The notes: generated from the sequence alone by a model not told the origin. A DNA stretch of 64,000 nucleotides from Pseudopedobacter sp037968815 (GCA_037968815.1 JBBKWF010000013.1:127006-191005), one strand, 5' to 3'; counted from the first letter of the stretch, positions 16,146 to 25,743 are shown. A program made the numbers and translations.

Positions 16146-18065
16146 ATGCAAACAGGAGAAAACGAACAGGCTTTACGAAAAATAGCAGACATGAGTCGCT
16201 TCATTGCAATCACTTTATTGATGCTTCATTTCTACTTTTACTGCTATGGAGCTTTTGTGAACTGGGGATTAACAGTTCCTTTTACAGATAAATTAATCGG
16301 ACATATTAGTAATACTGGACTATTTAAAAAGTTCAATTATTCAAAATATTGGGCATTACTATTTTTGGTAATCTCATTGATGGGAGTGAAAGGAAAGAAG
16401 GATGATAAACTATCTTCCAAACCCGCTATTGCCTATCTCATTACCGGGTTGATCTTGTACTTTTTTAGCAATCTTTTATGGGATAAAAATTCTGTTTCAC
16501 ATCTCACTTCAATTATATATATGGTTATGACTGTTGTAGGATTTCTACTGATTATAAGTGGAGCAACATTGCTTACACGGGTGATAAAATCAAAATTGAA
16601 AGACGATATTTTCAACGCCGATCAGGAGACTTTTCCCCAGGAAGAGCGTCACTTAGAGAATGAATACGCAATCAACTTACCCGCAAAATATCTTTTAAAA
16701 GGAAAATTTCGCAAAAGCTGGGTCAATATTATCAACCCTTTCAGAGGAAACTTGGTAATGGGAACTCCAGGTTCAGGTAAAAGCTATTTTGTGATTCGGC
16801 ATGTGATTACACAGCACATCAAAAAAGGTTTTTCAATGTTCGTTTATGATTTTAAGCTACCTGATTTGTCAATTATAGTTTACAATACCTGGCTTAAATA
16901 CAAACATCTTTATCCTGTTGAGCCTTCTTTTTATGTGATCAATTTTGATGACCTTAACCGTACCCATCGTTGCAATCCTTTAGACCCAACGCTTATGAGT
17001 GACGTAACTGATGCGGCCGAATCCGCAAGGACGATATTGATTGGACTAAATAGGGAGTGGATAAAAAAACAGGGGGATTTTTTTATCGAATCTGCCATCA
17101 ATTTTGTGACCGCTATCATTTGGTTTTTGAAGAAATACGAAGACGGAAAGTACTGTACACTTCCACATGTGATAGAATTGATGCAGGTGGAATACGAGAA
17201 ACTATTTATGCTATTGCAATCCGAAAAAGAGATAGAAGTCTTGATAAATCCATTTATAAACGCTTATAAAAACGAAGCTATGGAGCAGTTGGAAGGGCAA
17301 ATTGCATCTGCAAAAGTGGCGATGGCGAGATTGTCTTCTCCGCAGTTATACTACGTTCTTTCTGGTAACGATTTCAGTTTGGATATCAACGATCCTGAAA
17401 AGCCGAAGTTGGTTTGTATGGGAAACAATCCTCAGAAAATTCAGATTTACGGTGCTGTTTTATCTTTGTACGTTAACCGTTTGGTAAAGCTAGTGAACCA
17501 AAAGAACAAAATTAAAAGCAGTTTGATATTTGATGAATTCCCAACCATTTATTTAAATGGAATTGATAGTTTGATCGCAACAGCTAGAAGCAATAAGGTA
17601 AGCACCACTTTGGGCATTCAGGACTTAAGTCAGCTTAGAAAAGATTACGGACGAGAGCAAGCGGACGTAATCATGGGCATTGTTGGCAATGTGATTTCTG
17701 GTCAGGTTACCGGCGATACCGCCAAGCAATTGTCTGATAGAGTTGGGAGAATAATGCAAGACCGAGAGAGTATTTCTATCAACAGCGGGGACACTTCCAT
17801 CAGCAAATCCAAACAATTAGAAGCTGCAGTTCCCGCGTCCAAAATATCAGCTTTAAGTTCTGGGCAGTTTGTGGGAATGGTCGCTGATGATCCGCAGAAT
17901 AAGATTGAATTGAAAGCTTTTCATAATGAGATTTTGAATGACCATGGATCTTTGAAAAGGGAGACTGAAGGCTATGAGGAAATACCTCAAATAAGGAAGA
18001 TAGATGCGGCCGTTGTGGAAGAAAATTATTTAAGAATTAAGGACGAGATAAGTAACATTGTATAG
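16146..18065 (+). CDS. Type IV coupling protein (VirD4/TraG-like)
   Basis: A 639-residue inner-membrane ATPase that would link the relaxosome to a secretion channel. About four N-terminal transmembrane helices (residues 17-145) include a YWFCY-type signature (HFYFYCYGAF). Walker A is MGTPGSGKS at 205-213, Walker B is SLIFDEFPTIYL, and TARSNKVSTTLGIQDLSQL is typical of TraG/TraD. It corresponds to MobC of CTnDOT. No mating-pair genes follow; the next gene is the convergent integrase. The element therefore either borrows a channel or has one outside the window. Confidence 0.92.
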   Translation: MQTGENEQALRKIADMSRFIAITLLMLHFYFYCYGAFVNWGLTVPFTDKLIGHISNTGLFKKFNYSKYWALLFLVISLMGVKGKKDDKLSSKPAIAYLITGLILYFFSNLLWDKNSVSHLTSIIYMVMTVVGFLLIISGATLLTRVIKSKLKDDIFNADQETFPQEERHLENEYAINLPAKYLLKGKFRKSWVNIINPFRGNLVMGTPGSGKSYFVIRHVITQHIKKGFSMFVYDFKLPDLSIIVYNTWLKYKHLYPVEPSFYVINFDDLNRTHRCNPLDPTLMSDVTDAAESARTILIGLNREWIKKQGDFFIESAINFVTAIIWFLKKYEDGKYCTLPHVIELMQVEYEKLFMLLQSEKEIEVLINPFINAYKNEAMEQLEGQIASAKVAMARLSSPQLYYVLSGNDFSLDINDPEKPKLVCMGNNPQKIQIYGAVLSLYVNRLVKLVNQKNKIKSSLIFDEFPTIYLNGIDSLIATARSNKVSTTLGIQDLSQLRKDYGREQADVIMGIVGNVISGQVTGDTAKQLSDRVGRIMQDRESISINSGDTSISKSKQLEAAVPASKISALSSGQFVGMVADDPQNKIELKAFHNEILNDHGSLKRETEGYEEIPQIRKIDAAVVEENYLRIKDEISNIV

Positions 18066-18105
18066 TTCGTAGCTGGAATTACAACTAATCAAAACCCAAA
18101 ATTGA

Positions 18106-18140
18106 TATAATTCAGGCTAACTGAGTTAGCCTGAATTATA
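18106..18140. terminator. Bidirectional terminator between coupling protein and integrase genes
   Basis: A perfect 15-bp stem, TATAATTCAGGCTAA against TTAGCCTGAATTATA, with the 5-base loop CTGAG. It lies between two convergent genes (stops at 18065 and 18156). There are no long U-runs, so termination strength is uncertain, but placement and perfect pairing support the call. Confidence 0.7.
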
Positions 18141-18155
18141 CCATGACTATACGAT

Positions 18156-19385
18156 TTAATATTCCATTTCTATTCGTTCCTTTAGTGCTTTCATATCCGC
18201 ACTAACTTTGATGTCTAATATTTTTGCATAATGTTGGGTAGTTTTAATGTTTGTATGACCTAACATTTTGGACACAGTCTCAATAGGAACGCCATTTAAA
18301 AGCGTTACTGTAGTAGCAAACGTATGTCTCGCAATATGAAATGTCACGTTTTTATGTACACCACATAAGTCAGTAACTTCCTTTAGATATGCATTCATTT
18401 TCTGGTTGCTTAGAACTGGCAGAACAGCGTCATTCGCTTCGCATTGAGGATGATTTTGATATTTGTTAATGAGCTTAATCGCCATCGGAAGGATAGGTAT
18501 TTTTGACGGAACGTTTGTTTTTTGTCTTTTAATAGATATCCATTTCTCTCCATCAATGCCTGTAACGATATCTTTTTTTCTTAGTTGTTTAACATCTACA
18601 TAAGCCAAGCCGGTAAAACAGCAAAATAGGAATACATCTCTTACATGTGCCAATCGATTAAACTCGAACTCTTTATCCGCCATCTTTTGGAGCTCTTCTT
18701 TTGTCAAAAATATTCTTTCTACTTTTTTAAACTTACTCTTATAGGCGAGAAATGGGTCGTGACTAATCCACTGATTAGCCACGCATATATGGATGATTTT
18801 GCCGAAGTTTCTGATATACTTTACCGCTGAATTGTTTGCGCAATTTCGAACTGATCTTAAATAAAATTCATAATCCATAATGAAAGAATGATCTATACGA
18901 TTCAGTTCTATGTCTTTTATTTTGAATTTCCATTTAAGGAAAGCTAAAGTGTGTCTTAGAGATGTTTCATAGCGAAGATGGGTTCCTTTAGTATATTCTT
19001 TGCCGATTAAAGCTCTCATTTTTTCATTATGGTCGTTAAAAACCTCAACCAAAGTAATAGGTCGACTTGTGGGCTTACCAATATATTGGTTCCGTATATT
19101 ATCTGCAGTAATTTCTTGATTATTGTCCTCTAAAAACTGGAAGGCAGAATGTATCTTATTCTGTATTTCATCGAGGCTTGCGTTTAGCGATTTGATTTTG
19201 ATATCATCTTTTTTTCCCTGCATTCTTCCGAAACTGGAATTCCAATGCTTTGGATCGCAATATTGACCGGTACTGGTTTCAGAACGTAGTCCATTCAATT
19301 TAATTCTAGTATAAATTGGAGCAGGACCTGATTGGTAGTTTTTTGGCTTTTTTATAAAAAAAAGTAAGCTGAAGTTCGTTTTCAT
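18156..19385 (-). CDS. int: Tyrosine recombinase (integrase) at the ssrA-proximal end of the element
   Basis: A 409-residue Bacteroidetes-type site-specific integrase. There is an N-terminal arm-binding domain, a SAM-like core-binding domain (about 110-210), and a catalytic domain with HIARHTFATT (HxxR), GHTNIKTTQHYAKI (His and the Tyr nucleophile) and a Lys in SIKRQKTNV. The usual first arginine is replaced: the segment reads FTGLAYVDVKQL, with Ala where most tyrosine recombinases have Arg. CTnDOT integrase also lacks this arginine. It lies 250 bp from the 3' end of ssrA, a common attachment site. Confidence 0.93.
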   Translation of the reverse strand: MKTNFSLLFFIKKPKNYQSGPAPIYTRIKLNGLRSETSTGQYCDPKHWNSSFGRMQGKKDDIKIKSLNASLDEIQNKIHSAFQFLEDNNQEITADNIRNQYIGKPTSRPITLVEVFNDHNEKMRALIGKEYTKGTHLRYETSLRHTLAFLKWKFKIKDIELNRIDHSFIMDYEFYLRSVRNCANNSAVKYIRNFGKIIHICVANQWISHDPFLAYKSKFKKVERIFLTKEELQKMADKEFEFNRLAHVRDVFLFCCFTGLAYVDVKQLRKKDIVTGIDGEKWISIKRQKTNVPSKIPILPMAIKLINKYQNHPQCEANDAVLPVLSNQKMNAYLKEVTDLCGVHKNVTFHIARHTFATTVTLLNGVPIETVSKMLGHTNIKTTQHYAKILDIKVSADMKALKERIEMEY

Positions 19386-19485
19386 AATGATTCACTAAGT
19401 AGTTTGCAAATTTAGCGTAACAGCGACGTTTAGTCAAGATGTTTAATCATTAAACTAGTTGGTATTCAGTATGTTAATGGTGTTT

Positions 19486-19532
19486 TGGTGAGTCATTTAA
19501 AAATCTTCTTAAACTCACCACCTCACTCACCA
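19486..19532. repeat. Short direct and inverted repeats in the integrase to ssrA gap (possible attachment arm sites)
   Basis: TGGTGAGT (19486-19493) is inverted relative to ACTCACCA at 19513-19520 and again at 19525-19532. The two direct copies are 12 bp apart. Their position between the integrase start and ssrA matches integrase or excisionase arm sites, but the core crossover site is not identified. Confidence 0.45.
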
Positions 19533-19579
19533 AACCATCATAAAATATGCATTTTTTGATGGTTTTTGATAAATAAAAA

Positions 19580-19606
19580 AACCTGCAATCATTTGATTTG
19601 CAGGTT
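19580..19606 (-). terminator. Rho-independent terminator of ssrA
   Basis: AACCTGCAA (19580-19588) pairs with TTGCAGGTT (19598-19606), and the loop itself can pair further (TCA/TGA). On the minus strand the stem is followed by TTTTTTTATTT. It lies 27 bases after the tmRNA 3' end. Confidence 0.85.
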
Positions 19607-19632
19607 TTTAGTTGATTTTGATGTTTTAGAAG

Positions 19633-20027
19633 TGGACCCGGAGGGATTCGAACCCTCGTCCAAACATGGGACCAGTTGCGCTTTCTACATGCTTATTTTA
19701 TGGTTAATTTTCGAAAGCAACTTGACCATAAACAGTCTGGTTACTCCTTAGTTTCTTGAGTTTTCGAGAAAAGTCCGAAACTTACTTCTCCTTATTCTAG
19801 CATTTCTGTGCTTCCTGATCGATTGCCGCCAGACTTGGCCTTCGGGAAACATCTCGCTCGTACTTCTAAAGTACGATTAAGCTAATTTTAACTTGGTTAA
19901 AATTAAGCAGCAAGAGCGTAGTTATTTTCGCCTTTTGTGTTTTGAGAATCAATATTAGAGCGCTGAATCCTCATTGCGCTGCATGCTTACCCACTTATCA
20001 TCCATCCTGTCTATTCCGGTCGAGCCC
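19633..20027 (-). ncRNA. ssrA: tmRNA (transfer-messenger RNA)
   Basis: This RNA rescues stalled ribosomes. The 5' end GGGCTCG (20021-20027) pairs with CGGGTCC at the 3' end (19634-19640), giving the 7-bp acceptor stem with two G-U pairs, followed by discriminator A at 19633. CCA is not encoded. The T arm GAGGG-TTCGAAT-CCCTC is perfect. The tag reading frame ends at the TAA at 19903-19905 and encodes a peptide ending NTKGENNYALAA. Length is about 395 nt. Its 3' end is the likely integration site of the element to its left. Confidence 0.95.
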
Positions 20028-20036
20028 ATTTTAATA

Positions 20037-20126
20037 GAAGTTCAAAGTTAAGAGTTTAAAGTTAAGAGTGCTAACATTTGCACATTAATTCCACTTTAAA
20101 CTTGCTACTTTAAACTTTCCACTTTC
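20037..20126. repeat. AAAGTTTAAAGT-type short repeat cluster
   Basis: GTTCAAAGTTAAGAGTTTAAAGTTAAGAGT on one side (given here as overlapping copies of AAAGTTAAGAGT at about 20042 and 20056) faces CACTTTAAACTTGC and ACTTTAAACTTTCC on the other. The sets are roughly complementary. The cluster lies between ssrA and the aminotransferase stop. No gene is seen in this gap. Confidence 0.6.
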
Positions 20127-21325
20127 TAAATCGTTCTCCCCGGATAAGCCTCTAAAGCTTTTTCCAAACAGATCATTGCTTTTTTAATAGAATTTTGGTT
20201 AATCACATAAGCTAACCTAACTTGGTTTAAACCTTTGTCATTACCTACGTAAAAACCAGTCGCAGGAGCAATCATTACGGTTTCTCCTTCGTAACTAAAT
20301 TCTTCTAGAATCCAACGGCAAAACTTTTCAGCATCGTCAATCGGCAGACTGGCAACTACGTAAAAAGCACCACCTGGAACCGGACAGAAAACGCCGTCCA
20401 TATTGTTCAGTGCTTCTACTAAAATATCTCTACGGGCAGTATATTCCTTGTTTATTTCTTCGAAATATTCGTCTGGAGTATCTAATGCGGCTTCGCCGGC
20501 AATTTGCTCCAACATTCCAGCGCTCAGCCTAGCTTGAGCAAACTTTAAACCTGTAGCTCTTAATTCTTTGTTTTTGGTAATTAAACAACCTAACCTTGCG
20601 CCACATGCACTGTATCTCTTAGAAACAGTATCCACCACAATTACGTTTTCCTCCATGCCTTTTAGGTGCATTGGAGATACAAACTTTCTTCCATCATAAC
20701 AAAATTCGCGATAAGCTTCGTCAGCTATGATAAACAAATCATGTTTCAAGGCAATTTCTTTTAAGTCCTCCATTTCCTCTTGGCTGTATAAGTAGCCAGT
20801 TGGGTTATTAGGATTACAAATCATGATTGCCTTGGTGCGGTCAGTAATGTATTTTTCAAATTCTTTTACCGATGGTAGCGCAAAGCCCGTTTCGATACTT
20901 GATGAGATAGGTGAAACTACCACATCGGTTTGACAGGCAAAGGCATTGTAATTTGCGTAAAATGGTTCTGGAATCAACACTTCGTCGCCGATGTCAAAAC
21001 AAGATCTTAACGCAATTAATATCGCTTCTGAACCACCCAGCGTAACAATAATGTCTTCTGGAGTGATGTCGTAATTTAACTTATTGTAATAACCAGTTAG
21101 CTTTTCTCTGTAGCTTTCTGTTCCTTCTGAGGCAGTATATGCCCATACATCAATTTCGGTATTTTTAATCGCGTCAAGCATTGCTTTTGGCGTTTCTATA
21201 TCCGGCTGACCGATGTTTAAATGGTATACTTTTATTCCTTGCTTTTTTGCTTTGTCTGCAAACGGAGTCAACTTCCTTATTGGGGAAGATGGCATTGATT
21301 CTCCTTTTGTTGAGATTTTTGGCAT
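20126..21325 (-). CDS. PLP-dependent aminotransferase class I/II (aspartate aminotransferase-like)
   Basis: A cytoplasmic enzyme of 399 residues. HLNIGQPDIETP near the N-terminus, NPNNPTGYLY, the DEAYREFCYDG strand and the PLP lysine in VDTVSKRYSACGARLG are all class I features. The frame extends to 21373, but I start at 21325 (MPKISTKGE). An AGCTTTG box just upstream fits a Bacteroidetes -7 element, and MPSSPIRKL is conserved inside this family. A later start at 21295, with GGAG before it, is possible. The amino donor specificity is not certain. Confidence 0.9.
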   Translation of the reverse strand: MPKISTKGESMPSSPIRKLTPFADKAKKQGIKVYHLNIGQPDIETPKAMLDAIKNTEIDVWAYTASEGTESYREKLTGYYNKLNYDITPEDIIVTLGGSEAILIALRSCFDIGDEVLIPEPFYANYNAFACQTDVVVSPISSSIETGFALPSVKEFEKYITDRTKAIMICNPNNPTGYLYSQEEMEDLKEIALKHDLFIIADEAYREFCYDGRKFVSPMHLKGMEENVIVVDTVSKRYSACGARLGCLITKNKELRATGLKFAQARLSAGMLEQIAGEAALDTPDEYFEEINKEYTARRDILVEALNNMDGVFCPVPGGAFYVVASLPIDDAEKFCRWILEEFSYEGETVMIAPATGFYVGNDKGLNQVRLAYVINQNSIKKAMICLEKALEAYPGRTI

Positions 21326-21484
21326 AAAAGCAAAGCTAATCATCTCATTAATAAAAACGAAACGATTTGGCAATAAAAAGAAAAACTAATTTTAAATTTT
21401 GTGTTTTGAATGTAAAGCTTATGTTTTATTTGGCTTTATGAGTGTTTAAAAGCTTTGGTTAATTTAGTTGTTGCCTTTTGATAA

Positions 21485-22663
21485 TTAATTATAAACAAAC
21501 TCGCCAAACTCGCTAGTAATAGTCACTTGCTTTTTATCCGCCGCTTCTACTCGTCCAACAATTTGCGCATCAATACCAAAAGATTCAGAAATAGCAATAA
21601 TGTTTTTAGCAACTGCTGCCGGAACATAAATTTCCATGCGGTGACCCATATTAAAAACTTTGTACATTTCTTGCCACTCTGTTCCAGACTGCTCCTGAAT
21701 TAATTTGAAAAGAGGTGGAATTGGGAACAAATTATCTTTAATAATGTGAAGGTTTTCTACAAAGTGAAGAACTTTAGTTTGTGCGCCACCACTGCAATGT
21801 ACCATACCGTGAATTTGGGAACGGTGTTGGTCCAATATTTTTTTGATTACTGGAGCGTAAGTTCTGGTTGGTGATAAAACTAGTTTACCAGCAGTAACAC
21901 TTAAATCTTTAGAAATTTTAATTTCCTCAGTCAATGCTTTTTTACCCGAAAAAACTAAATCAAAAGGAACTGCAGGATCAAAGCTTTCAGGAAATTTTGT
22001 TGCAATAGCCTTTTCAAAAACATCATGACGAGCAGAAGTTAATCCATTAGAACCCATTCCGCCGTTGTATTCTGTTTCATAAGTAGCTTTTCCGCTTGAT
22101 GATAAACCAACAATTACATCGCCATCTTGGATGGTATGGTTAGAAATCACATCCTCACGTTTCATCCTGCAAGTCACTGTAGAATCAACAATAATGGTAC
22201 GTACCAAATCACCAACATCTGCAGTTTCGCCACCGGTAGAATAAATATTGATTCCCATTTCGCGTAAATCGGCTAATATTTCTTCTGTTCCGTTAATAAT
22301 TTCTGCAATTACCTCTCCCGGAATCAGATTTTTATTTCTTCCAATGGTAGATGATAATAAAATATGGTCAGTTGCACCAACGCATAATAAATCATCTAAA
22401 TTCATGATGATAGCATCCTGAGCGATACCTTTCCACACGGAAATATCACCAGTTTCTTTCCAATAAATATAAGCCAAAGAAGATTTAGTGCCTGCACCGT
22501 CGGCATGCATAATGTTGCAATAAGCATCATCGTTACCTAAAATATCAGGAATTATTTTGCAGAACGCCTGAGGGAAAATCCCTTTATCAATATTTTTGAT
22601 GGCATTGTGTACGTCTTCTTTTCCGGCAGAAACGCCACGTTGGTTATATCTATTATCACTCAT
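21485..22663 (-). CDS. purM: Phosphoribosylformylglycinamidine cyclo-ligase (AIR synthase)
   Basis: The fifth step of purine synthesis: FGAM is closed to aminoimidazole ribotide using ATP. The 392-residue protein has the PurM N-domain with MHADGAGTKSSLAYIYW, the conserved DLLCVGA (residues around 90) and STGGETADVGDLVRT, then a C-domain with GLSSSGKATYETE and VHCSGGAQTK. It is the longer variant seen in Bacteroidetes. It stands alone, with a 160-bp gap to the aminotransferase gene. Confidence 0.92.
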   Translation of the reverse strand: MSDNRYNQRGVSAGKEDVHNAIKNIDKGIFPQAFCKIIPDILGNDDAYCNIMHADGAGTKSSLAYIYWKETGDISVWKGIAQDAIIMNLDDLLCVGATDHILLSSTIGRNKNLIPGEVIAEIINGTEEILADLREMGINIYSTGGETADVGDLVRTIIVDSTVTCRMKREDVISNHTIQDGDVIVGLSSSGKATYETEYNGGMGSNGLTSARHDVFEKAIATKFPESFDPAVPFDLVFSGKKALTEEIKISKDLSVTAGKLVLSPTRTYAPVIKKILDQHRSQIHGMVHCSGGAQTKVLHFVENLHIIKDNLFPIPPLFKLIQEQSGTEWQEMYKVFNMGHRMEIYVPAAVAKNIIAISESFGIDAQIVGRVEAADKKQVTITSEFGEFVYN

Positions 22664-22758
22664 GTTGCCGCAAAGATATTAAAAAGGGATAAAAAGGTTG
22701 AGGGATTTGTAGGTTTTAGGTTTTAAGTAATAGGTTTTAAGTTTTATATCGATTTTTT

Positions 22759-22851
22759 GGCGTTTTAACACGCTTTCCACTATATCTTTTTTGTACGCCC
22801 TTCGACTCCGCTCAGGCGGCAAAAAAGTATGCCGTTTCAATCGTTAACGCA
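22759..22851 (+). repeat. Dispersed hairpin element, copy B
   Basis: It carries the same arms as copies A and C: GGCGTTTTAACACGC...CTATATCTTTTTTG and GGCAAAAAAGTATGCCG...ATCGTTAACGCA. The centre here holds a separate small hairpin-like string, CGCCCTTCGACTCCGCTCAG, widely seen in Bacteroidetes intergenic DNA. It lies upstream of purM in a 450-bp gap without genes. Confidence 0.75.
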
Positions 22852-22924
22852 CTTTGTTAACTAAAATAAATTTTTAAAATTCATCCTGTTTTCTCATTAA
22901 ATAGGCTTAAGCACTAACCTAAAT

Positions 22925-23100
22925 TAACCGCTAATTCGCCCTTGGCCTTTGCGGTACAGATGAAAGAAGTAAAAGCACTCCCTTTCATAGCAAAGGGCGC
23001 AGGCGAGAGTTTTTTGAATACTTTTTTGCGGAAAAAAAGTATTTGCCAGTGCCCGGCATGAGGGCAAGCAAGCCTGAGCGTAAAAGCCAAAACAAATGCA
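22925..23100. repeat. Cluster of small inverted repeats
   Basis: Three stems are visible: CCCTTT/AAAGGG around 22980-22998, ATACTTTTTTGC/GGAAAAAAAGTAT around 23018-23043, and GCCC/GGGC around 23051-23066. An open frame covers this stretch on the minus strand, but its composition and the repeats argue against a gene. The gap from 22664 to 23113 otherwise holds copy B of the dispersed element. Confidence 0.55.
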
Positions 23101-23113
23101 AATCCTAATAAAA

Positions 23114-24004
23114 CTAAAACAAAGTAGGCTCATCCGTCGCCATTTCCGGAATAGTCAATTTTAAATCCAAAGCTTTATTCAATTTCTCAATAAAATAAGC
23201 AGAAAGCAGGGGAGAAGCCTTCTCCACATTTTGATGAACAAAAAAGTAAAGGTCTTGCAAACCTTCTTCTTTCCATTTTACAACTCGCTCAACCCATTCA
23301 TCCAATCGGACATAATCACTTTCATGGTTTGCACCCACATAACGAATAAAGGCCTGTGGCGTGGTCAGTTTCATATGTAGCATATCTCTTCTGCCGGCAG
23401 TGTCCACAATTATATTTGAAATATGGTTTTTATGGAAAAGCGAAAACACTTCCTTAGCAATTTTATCATCGGTAAACCACTCTTCATTCCTCAACTCAAT
23501 ACCTAAGGGAATAGCTTTTGGAAATTCTTCTACCAATGTTTTCAAACGGTCGAAATCTTTAGGCTTAAAGTTGTCATGCAGTTGCAGGAAAACCATTCCT
23601 AGCTTTTCCTCGAAATTGCTGATGGAATCACAAAACTGGGTGAGTGGTTCTTTTACGTTATTCAACCTCCGGAAATGACTGATGGTGTTGGAGATTTTCG
23701 GAAAAAACTGAAAATCTTCTGGCGTTTTATCTTTCCAAGTGATTACCTGTTCTCTGTTAGGAATGCTGTAAAAAGTTGCATTGAGTTCTATCGAGTTGAA
23801 CTGCTTAGCATAATATGTTAATTCATCTTTTGTGCCTCGCGGGTAAAAGCCTTTTAAGTCTGCTTTATTCCATTTTGCACAGCCTACAAAAGCGCTAAAA
23901 TTCTCTTTAGATTTATTCTCTTTTAAAACTTTTGCCGTTTCGGGCGCATCAGCCGGAAGGCTAAAATCTATTTTCCCTGGGTCTTCTACTTTTCCAAATT
24001 GCAT
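23114..24004 (-). CDS. DUF72 family protein
   Basis: A 296-residue protein of the DUF72 TIM-barrel family (YecE-like), whose biochemical function is not established. Family features are FVGCAKWNKADLKGFYP near residue 38, the FNSIELNATFYSIP strand, FFPKISNTISHFRRL, and FVHQNVEKASPLLSAYF near the end. It is a single-gene unit, transcribed divergently from the SLC13 transporter gene. Confidence 0.88.
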   Translation of the reverse strand: MQFGKVEDPGKIDFSLPADAPETAKVLKENKSKENFSAFVGCAKWNKADLKGFYPRGTKDELTYYAKQFNSIELNATFYSIPNREQVITWKDKTPEDFQFFPKISNTISHFRRLNNVKEPLTQFCDSISNFEEKLGMVFLQLHDNFKPKDFDRLKTLVEEFPKAIPLGIELRNEEWFTDDKIAKEVFSLFHKNHISNIIVDTAGRRDMLHMKLTTPQAFIRYVGANHESDYVRLDEWVERVVKWKEEGLQDLYFFVHQNVEKASPLLSAYFIEKLNKALDLKLTIPEMATDEPTLF

Positions 24005-24121
24005 GTTTAAAATTAGGGATGAAATGTGATAATAGAAACTTTAAAATAAAGTTTATTGGCTTTCTTAGATAATAATCTTTGGAGATTCAAATTTTCAGAC
24101 TATTTGTGATATTTTAGACGG

Positions 24122-25501
24122 ATGAATTGGAAAAGAATCAACCTTTTTGTAGGGCCTTTACTTTTTACTTTAGTAATGCTTTTGCCTATCAGTGATTTAT
24201 CTACTGAGGGGAAATCGGTAATGGCTTGTACCTTATGGGTTGCTTTTTGGTGGATTACAGAAGCTGTGGAGCTTCCCGTAGCTTCTATTTTGCCCATTAT
24301 TATTTTTCCTCTATCGGGAGGATTAAAATTGGATGAAATCACCAGTTCATACGGTCATCCGCTTATTTACCTATTTATGGGAGGCTTTATTATTGGGCTC
24401 GCTATTCAAAAATGGAATTTACACCAACGCATTGCATTTAATATTATTGAGGTAGTAGGCACAAGCGAAAAGCGGGTGATTTTAGGTTTTATGTTGGCTA
24501 CAGCATTTCTTTCTATGTGGATTTCTAATACAGCTACTGCAGTAATGATGTTGCCAATTGGCTTATCCGTAGTTGATCATTTTGGGGATAGAAAGCCCTT
24601 TAGTAAAAACCTCATGTTGGGGATTGCGTATGCGGCTTCTATCGGCGGGGTTGCTACTCTGATAGGCACACCTCCTAATATTATTTTGGCAGGGATTGTA
24701 AAAGAGTCTTTGGGTATGGAAATCTCTTTTTTTAAATGGATGGTTTTTGCGACTCCTTTTGCAATTATTCTGCTTTTTATTACATGGATTTATTTAACAC
24801 GATATAAAACAGAAAATCAACCTGAAGGCACTGACTTTAAAATGGCCAAGCTTCCAAAAATGTCGCTTCAAGAAAAACGAGTTTCAATAGTTTTTGCATT
24901 GGTTGCTTTTTTATGGCTTACACGTTCTTTTATATGGGAACCAATTTTTCCAGGATTGGATGATACCATTATTGCGATTATTGGTGCCGTGTTAATGTTT
25001 TTGATTCCTGCGGGAGAGGGCAAGGGGAATCTTATGGACTGGGAAAGTGCCAAAAAGTTACCTTGGGATGTACTCCTGATTTTCGGAGCAGGTTTGGCCA
25101 TTGCTAGGGGTTTTGCTGAAACAGATTTAACCACTTGGTTGGCGAGCTATTTTGTGCATTTAGAATTCTTACCTGCCTTTGTCATCATAATTTTGGTTAT
25201 AGCAGTGATTAATTTCCTGACGGAGATTACATCCAATACGGCTACTGCAAGTCTGATTTTGCCGGTTTTGGTGACTTTAAGTGTTTCTTTAGGCGTAGAA
25301 ACCTTACCATTATTGGCGGGTGCGGCTATGGCCGCTTCCTGTGCTTTTATGCTTCCTGTGGCTACCCCTCCAAATGCAATTGTGTTTAGTTCCGGAAGAA
25401 TTACCATTAAAGAAATGGTACAAACAGGTTTCTTGTTAAATGTAGTTTCTATTGTGCTAACATTTTGCTTTGTTAACTGGGTTTGGGGTTTGGTTTTTTA
25501 A
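24122..25501 (+). CDS. SLC13/DASS family anion symporter
   Basis: A 459-residue inner-membrane sodium-coupled carrier for dicarboxylates or other divalent anions. The two inverted halves each carry an SNT motif (ISNTATAVMMLP near 140 and TSNTATASLILP near 375) followed by a TPPN motif (LIGTPPNIILAGI and VATPPNAIVFSSG). About 11-12 transmembrane segments are evident. The substrate (succinate, citrate or sulfate) cannot be told from sequence. It has its own upstream gap and no clear operon partner. Confidence 0.9.
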   Translation: MNWKRINLFVGPLLFTLVMLLPISDLSTEGKSVMACTLWVAFWWITEAVELPVASILPIIIFPLSGGLKLDEITSSYGHPLIYLFMGGFIIGLAIQKWNLHQRIAFNIIEVVGTSEKRVILGFMLATAFLSMWISNTATAVMMLPIGLSVVDHFGDRKPFSKNLMLGIAYAASIGGVATLIGTPPNIILAGIVKESLGMEISFFKWMVFATPFAIILLFITWIYLTRYKTENQPEGTDFKMAKLPKMSLQEKRVSIVFALVAFLWLTRSFIWEPIFPGLDDTIIAIIGAVLMFLIPAGEGKGNLMDWESAKKLPWDVLLIFGAGLAIARGFAETDLTTWLASYFVHLEFLPAFVIIILVIAVINFLTEITSNTATASLILPVLVTLSVSLGVETLPLLAGAAMAASCAFMLPVATPPNAIVFSSGRITIKEMVQTGFLLNVVSIVLTFCFVNWVWGLVF

Positions 25502-25743
25502 CAAGTCTGGTTAGCTAGGTATTTTCAGGTTGGCTTAATGAGTTTTTTCTAAACAATTGAAGTTCCTATTTCAATAATTATTTTCTGATTAAACAAATAG
25601 AAAGGGTCCGCATTCATTTTTGTATTTAAGAAATGACATTCCAAAGAATGAAGTCCAGTCTTTATTTCCTTGTTTTTTAGCTATTTTTGCAAAAATTTAA
25701 AACAAAAAGCCTCGTTGTTTTTTGTGTAGAGAAGAAAGCAAAA

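Noticed and set aside
19566..19751. Plus-strand frame of 61 codons over the ssrA 3' end
   Set aside because: It reads antisense through the terminator and T arm of tmRNA, a frequent false gene.
22924..23133. Minus-strand frame of 69 codons upstream of the DUF72 gene's 3' end
   Set aside because: It is made of inverted repeats and overlaps the DUF72 stop region; its cysteine and phenylalanine content is not protein-like.
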